This document shows, one piece after another, positions 60,978 through 64,000 of a DNA stretch of 64,000 nt. The position numbers were made by a program, and so were the translations under genes. The notes under the pieces are model-generated. The model saw only the letters and a program-made list of their open reading frames with translations, made no database searches and was not told where the DNA came from. Location of the stretch: contig OY978097.1 of the NCBI GenBank assembly GCA_963854735.1, positions 806,001 to 870,000 on the forward strand, written 5' to 3'. Position 1 is the stretch's first letter. Every line of letters begins with the position of its first letter. This DNA comes from Marvania coccoides. Lineage: Eukaryota > Chlorophyta > Trebouxiophyceae > Chlorellales > Chlorellaceae.

Positions 60978-61709
60978 TCTTAAATTGATTTCCCAGAGAG
61001 GTATTGAGAGAAAAATTCGAAATCTTGTAAGTTCTTGTGAGTTCAAGATGGAATAGGCTGAAAAGCAAGACTGCTGCTTTGTCAAGTTGTATTAATATTT
61101 TTACCCAAATGTTCAATATCAGAGGCCGTCTATAGTATTCCGAGAAGGCTTAGAGACAAAAATAGGGGGAGGTAAATCAAAATGACTGAAGAATCTGGAT
61201 ACGTCGAAAGCTGGGTGGAAATTCATGAAACCGACTAATGTTAAAATATAAATAATAAGGTTTCCCCTGTAAGCGACGTGCCGTAGCGTGTCCAGACACC
61301 TAAAGAAAGGGAAGCTCCGCCTGCGAAGAAAGGGAGCGGAGCACATTCACAATTCACAATCACATTACAGCCTTCAGGGGCAATTTATTGCCCCTTCAGT
61401 TACCCCCCTTGGGTTCTTCGTTTTGTTTTGATTTTGTTAACATTTGATTTATCGCCCCTTCAGTCATCCCCTTTGGGGTTGTTTTTTGATTTTTTCATAT
61501 GCCCACCAAGCACCGAGGATATTAAGTCTCAATCTTATTTTTCAACAAAAATAAAAATTAATGAGACACCAGGGGGAGGACGCCCTATAGTAGTTGCACG
61601 TTTCTACTCAAAGGTTTCCCATCGTCCAGTCACTTGATGAGTGTACCACAATGTGGTACCACAAATTGTTTTGTTTCTTTTACAAAAGAATGCTAATACT
61701 AAAATTCGT
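60978..61709. other. Repeat-bearing spacer upstream of the CAP gene
   Basis: About 730 bp between the CAP gene start and the DUF924 stop. Two tandem copies of the CCCCTTCAGT family lie at about 61370-61495, followed directly by the inverted-repeat arm. No gene is supported. Confidence 0.5.
61370..61495. repeat. Two tandem copies of the ATTGCCCCTTCAGT repeat
   Basis: The first copy contains ATTTATTGCCCCTTCAGTTA followed by CCCCCTTGGGTTC; the second contains TTTATCGCCCCTTCAGTCAT followed by CCCCTTTGGGGTTG. Each ends in a TTTTG-rich tail. A third copy is at 23597-23660. Confidence 0.8.
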
Positions 61710-62544
61710 TCAAAAGCCCTCGATGGTGCCGTCCTGCAGGCCCTGCAGCTCCACCGGCGTGCTCTCCCTCCCCACCAGAGCGTTTCTGTGAGGGAACCGG
61801 CCGTACTTCTCAACAATGACGCGGTGCCGTTCCCCATAATCAATCATCGACGCTGCAAACCCAATGAGCGCCTCTGGCACCCCTTCAGTTTTCAGAACAT
61901 CCGCGTGCAAAATTTTCGAAAGCCGAATGCACTCTTCCTGGTCTGCCAGCTCCTCGCTGTGCATGAACGGCAGGTTGACCCACAACCGCTGAATGGGGGT
62001 CAGTTCCTTATCCCTTTTGGATTCCTGAACAGCGAAAGAAAGAAATGCCATGGAGGTAACAACTTAAATTATTAAAAAAAATGAGAGATAAAAGAAATTA
62101 AACCCTACGTACCACGAGCGCCTTTGCCCAGCCGATGACTTTGGGGTCAGCTGCGTACATCTTGGCAGTGCCACGATGGGCGTTCCGGAAGAACTGATCA
62201 CCTAGGATGATCCCCGCCAACGCCTCGATAGCCGAGGCTGTCTGCAAACAATCGAGGTCTCCGCGCTCGAGCGCCTCGCAGTCCGCTCCGAACTCAGCGA
62301 CAATTTTGGCATCGAGGTCAGGTCCGCCCTGAAACCAGAGCTGCGGCTTCAGCGCATTCCATCCGTCGCCGAGCCAGAAGTCTAAAACGCGCTGAGCGGT
62401 GGGGTGCACGGCGTTCGTGGACATGGTACGCGTTGCGTTGATGTGGATGACCGAGGGACGAGGTCTAAATGTTGCAACAGGGGTGAAGGATGACGCAAGT
62501 TGGTGAATTCGAAATAACTTGTGAGGTGTTACGGTTCGCTGCAT
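61710..62544 (-). CDS. DUF924-family protein
   Basis: Exons 62113-62544 and 61710-62024 give 248 residues, or 208 if the second ATG (62424) is used. The typical DUF924 pattern is clear: RVLDFWLGDGWNALKPQLWF, DLDAKIVAEFGADCEAL, AIEALAGIILGDQFFRNAHR, KMYAADPKVIGWAKALV, then LPFMHSEELADQEECIRL and a final IVEKYGRFPHRNALVGREST. The fold is TPR-like and all-helical; the molecular function is unknown. The 40 residues between the two ATGs are rich in Arg, Ser, Thr and His without acids, consistent with a mitochondrial or plastid presequence. Divergent from the CBM gene with only 222 bp between ATGs. Confidence 0.92.
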
Positions 62545-62766
62545 GCCTCCGGGGTGTGATTCTCGCACGAATTTGTGAATACACAACCCCTGGTTGCGCG
62601 TGTAGCCGCTCTAAAATACACTTTTCAAATGCTCCGAAAGTTGGGCGCGGATTCAATGATTATAAAGCCAAAACCGTGCGACACTTTGCAGACCTGAATT
62701 ATAGAATTCAATAAATTATCTGTGAGCACCGCTGACAGCGCGCCTTGGCTTGCGTGCAGCTGAAAA

Positions 62767-64000
62767 ATGAATGTATTAATTAACCACCCACCAGTGCGGG
62801 CTCCTCTGCGGACGCCCGCCAGCCGAAATGCTTTCACTACCAAATCCACAATGACCGCACGATGGCACCCCAGGGGCCGGCGAGACCTCGCGCCCCATGC
62901 CATAGCTCCCAATAATATTGCTGCCGCGGCAGCCACTGCAGCCCCTCCAGCACCCCCTACGGCCCAAATCCCAACGACAAAGGCTCCCGCTCCTACCCCC
63001 TCCCAAGACCTCATCGTCACCACCTTTCGCTGGCCCTCGCAGCTTCCGGCCCGCCACTCAGTGGCCGTCACCGGCTCCTTCAACGGCTGGTCCACGCTGC
63101 TGCCGCTCACCCGCACCCCCCGTGGCGACTGGGTGCGCAGCGTGGCCCTCCCCCCAGGCCCCATCCAGTTTAAATTCGTCATCGACGGCGATTTCCAGTC
63201 GTCCCCGTGCGAGCGCTGCGTTTCCGATGGCAACCGCGCCTACAACAACCACCGCATCGTGCAGCCCACCTGTGAGTTCACCTGGCCCAGCGCAGAGCTG
63301 GGCGGGAGCCAAGTCATGGTGGCTGGGGACTGGAGCGGATGGGGGGAGCTGTTGCCGCTGACGGTGAACGTTGCAGCAGGAACGCACACCCTGCGGTGCT
63401 GCCTGCCGCCCGGACAGTATGCCTACCAGTTTCTAGTGGACGGGCAGTGGCGGCTGCGCCCCGACAGTGACACCGTGCACACTGCAGACGGGCATTTTGC
63501 TCACTCGCTCAAGGTGGAGATGCCGCCTGCGTTTCGCATCTTTTACAACACGGGGTGGCCAAAGGCAGCGCTGCGGGTGCGCGGGCTGGATGCTGCGGGA
63601 CGGCCCCTGGAAGACCGCTGGACCGAGGTGGCCTTGGTGAGTTTTTACATACTTCTTTAGCGTGCTTTCCCCTCTGAAACAAGGTATATTGAGATTTTTA
63701 CTGCTGGAGGCTTCAAACGAATACGCTAGTTGAAAACACTAGTATTGGCTATGCTTCAGCATCTAAAAGCAGACAAGCAGATCATTTCATACTCCCTCTC
63801 TCTCTTCCTCCTTTTATTCCAGCACGATACCCCCAGCAGGGCGCACCTGGGCGGCACCGCCACCCACCGCCCGCGATGGAAGACCGCAGTCATCCCTGCC
63901 GCAGGTACCAATGCCCCTGCAGCCCTAGAGTTTTACCCAGTGGCCACAGACGACGCAGAGGACCGCCCCCACGGCGGCGGCGCCTACATCTGCCCAGTGA
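62767..64000 (+). CDS. Protein with tandem CBM48-like starch/glycogen-binding modules (partial)
   Basis: Exon 1 is 62767-63636; exon 2 begins at 63823 and runs to the window edge, where CCA followed by GTGA may be a donor. The N-terminus (about 60 residues) is Arg/Ser/Thr/Ala-rich, like a plastid transit peptide. Module 1 (about 82-145) has VTTFRWPSQLPARHSVAVTG, SFNGWSTLLPLTR and FKFVIDGDF; module 2 (about 160-235) has VMVAGDWSGWGELLPLT and YAYQFLVDGQW. Both are AMPK-beta/CBM48 type with the Trp pair that stacks on glucan. A third region starting FRIFYNTGWPKAALRVRG resembles a CBM25/53 strand pattern. A starch-metabolism enzyme or scaffold in the plastid is inferred; the catalytic part, if any, lies outside. 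Confidence 0.85.

Larger units (their letters stand above)
59425..61538. repeat. Inverted repeat pair flanking the CAP gene
   Basis: The arm at about 59425-59478 (minus) and the arm at about 61494-61538 (plus) share CATATGCCC(A/G)CCAAGCAC, CGAGGATATTAAGTCTCAAT and CTT with one or two changes. They bracket the CAP gene, including its start and stop, about 2 kb apart in opposite orientation. They could be terminal repeats of a mobile unit, remnants of one, or two independent insertions of a dispersed repeat. Confidence 0.75.

Overview
The window is nuclear DNA from a eukaryote, most probably a chlorophyte green alga. Genes lie densely on both strands and are split by short introns (about 60 recognised, mostly 75-200 bp). 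Exons are GC-rich, introns and spacers AT-rich. Plastid and algal signatures are present: a malonyl-CoA:ACP transacylase with a targeting leader, a plastid-type CPBP protease, a protein with two starch/glycogen-binding modules, a secreted protein resembling algal iron-assimilation (FEA) proteins, and a Pro-rich cell-wall linker of the volvocine/chlorophyte type. I cannot place it to class. All gene models were built by hand from reading frames, splice consensus and phase; each multi-exon model given as firm closes in phase from ATG to stop.

Layout. 0.6-9.1 kb: NIPA-type Mg transporter, RtcB RNA ligase, poly-Q Tudor-like protein, nucleoplasmin-fold nuclear protein, AP-4 sigma. 9.3-20.7 kb: HDDC2-type HD phosphohydrolase, a FIRRM/FLIP-like helical protein, a small unknown, an ABCD half-transporter, a translin/TRAX protein, organellar ribosomal protein uL13 and eIF6. 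21.5-36.3 kb: a Cys-rich secreted orphan, a CPBP protease, an F-box/WD40 protein, a nine-exon strawberry-notch/FORGETTER1 helicase, a short acidic conserved protein and an F-box/LRR-like protein. 36.5-44.3 kb: Golgi syntaxin SYP3/STX5, the FEA-like protein, CNOT9, MCAT. 44.4-48.1 kb is a disturbed accessory stretch: a gene broken by an inverted duplication, a 346-bp (TTA)n microsatellite, a degenerate minisatellite, a tRNA-derived SINE-like element and a (TATG)n-tailed repeat. 48.2-64 kb: Mut-7/EXD3-type nuclease, ankyrin-RING protein, a 94-residue orphan, a 1,779-residue BRCT-BAH protein, a PR-1/CAP protein with a Pro-rich linker flanked by inverted repeats, a DUF924 protein, and a truncated carbohydrate-binding protein running off the end.

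Most genes are unrelated housekeeping functions (RNA repair, translation, trafficking, lipid metabolism, genome maintenance), as expected of a eukaryotic chromosome. Several are head-to-head pairs with short shared promoters: ABCD/translin, uL13/eIF6, HDDC2/FIRRM and DUF924/CBM. The least explained material is the 44.4-48.1 kb locus, the repeat families it shares with other spacers, the unusually high share of GC-AG introns, and the novel C-terminal domain of the CAP protein. I saw no CRISPR array, no operon, no rRNA and no intact tRNA gene.
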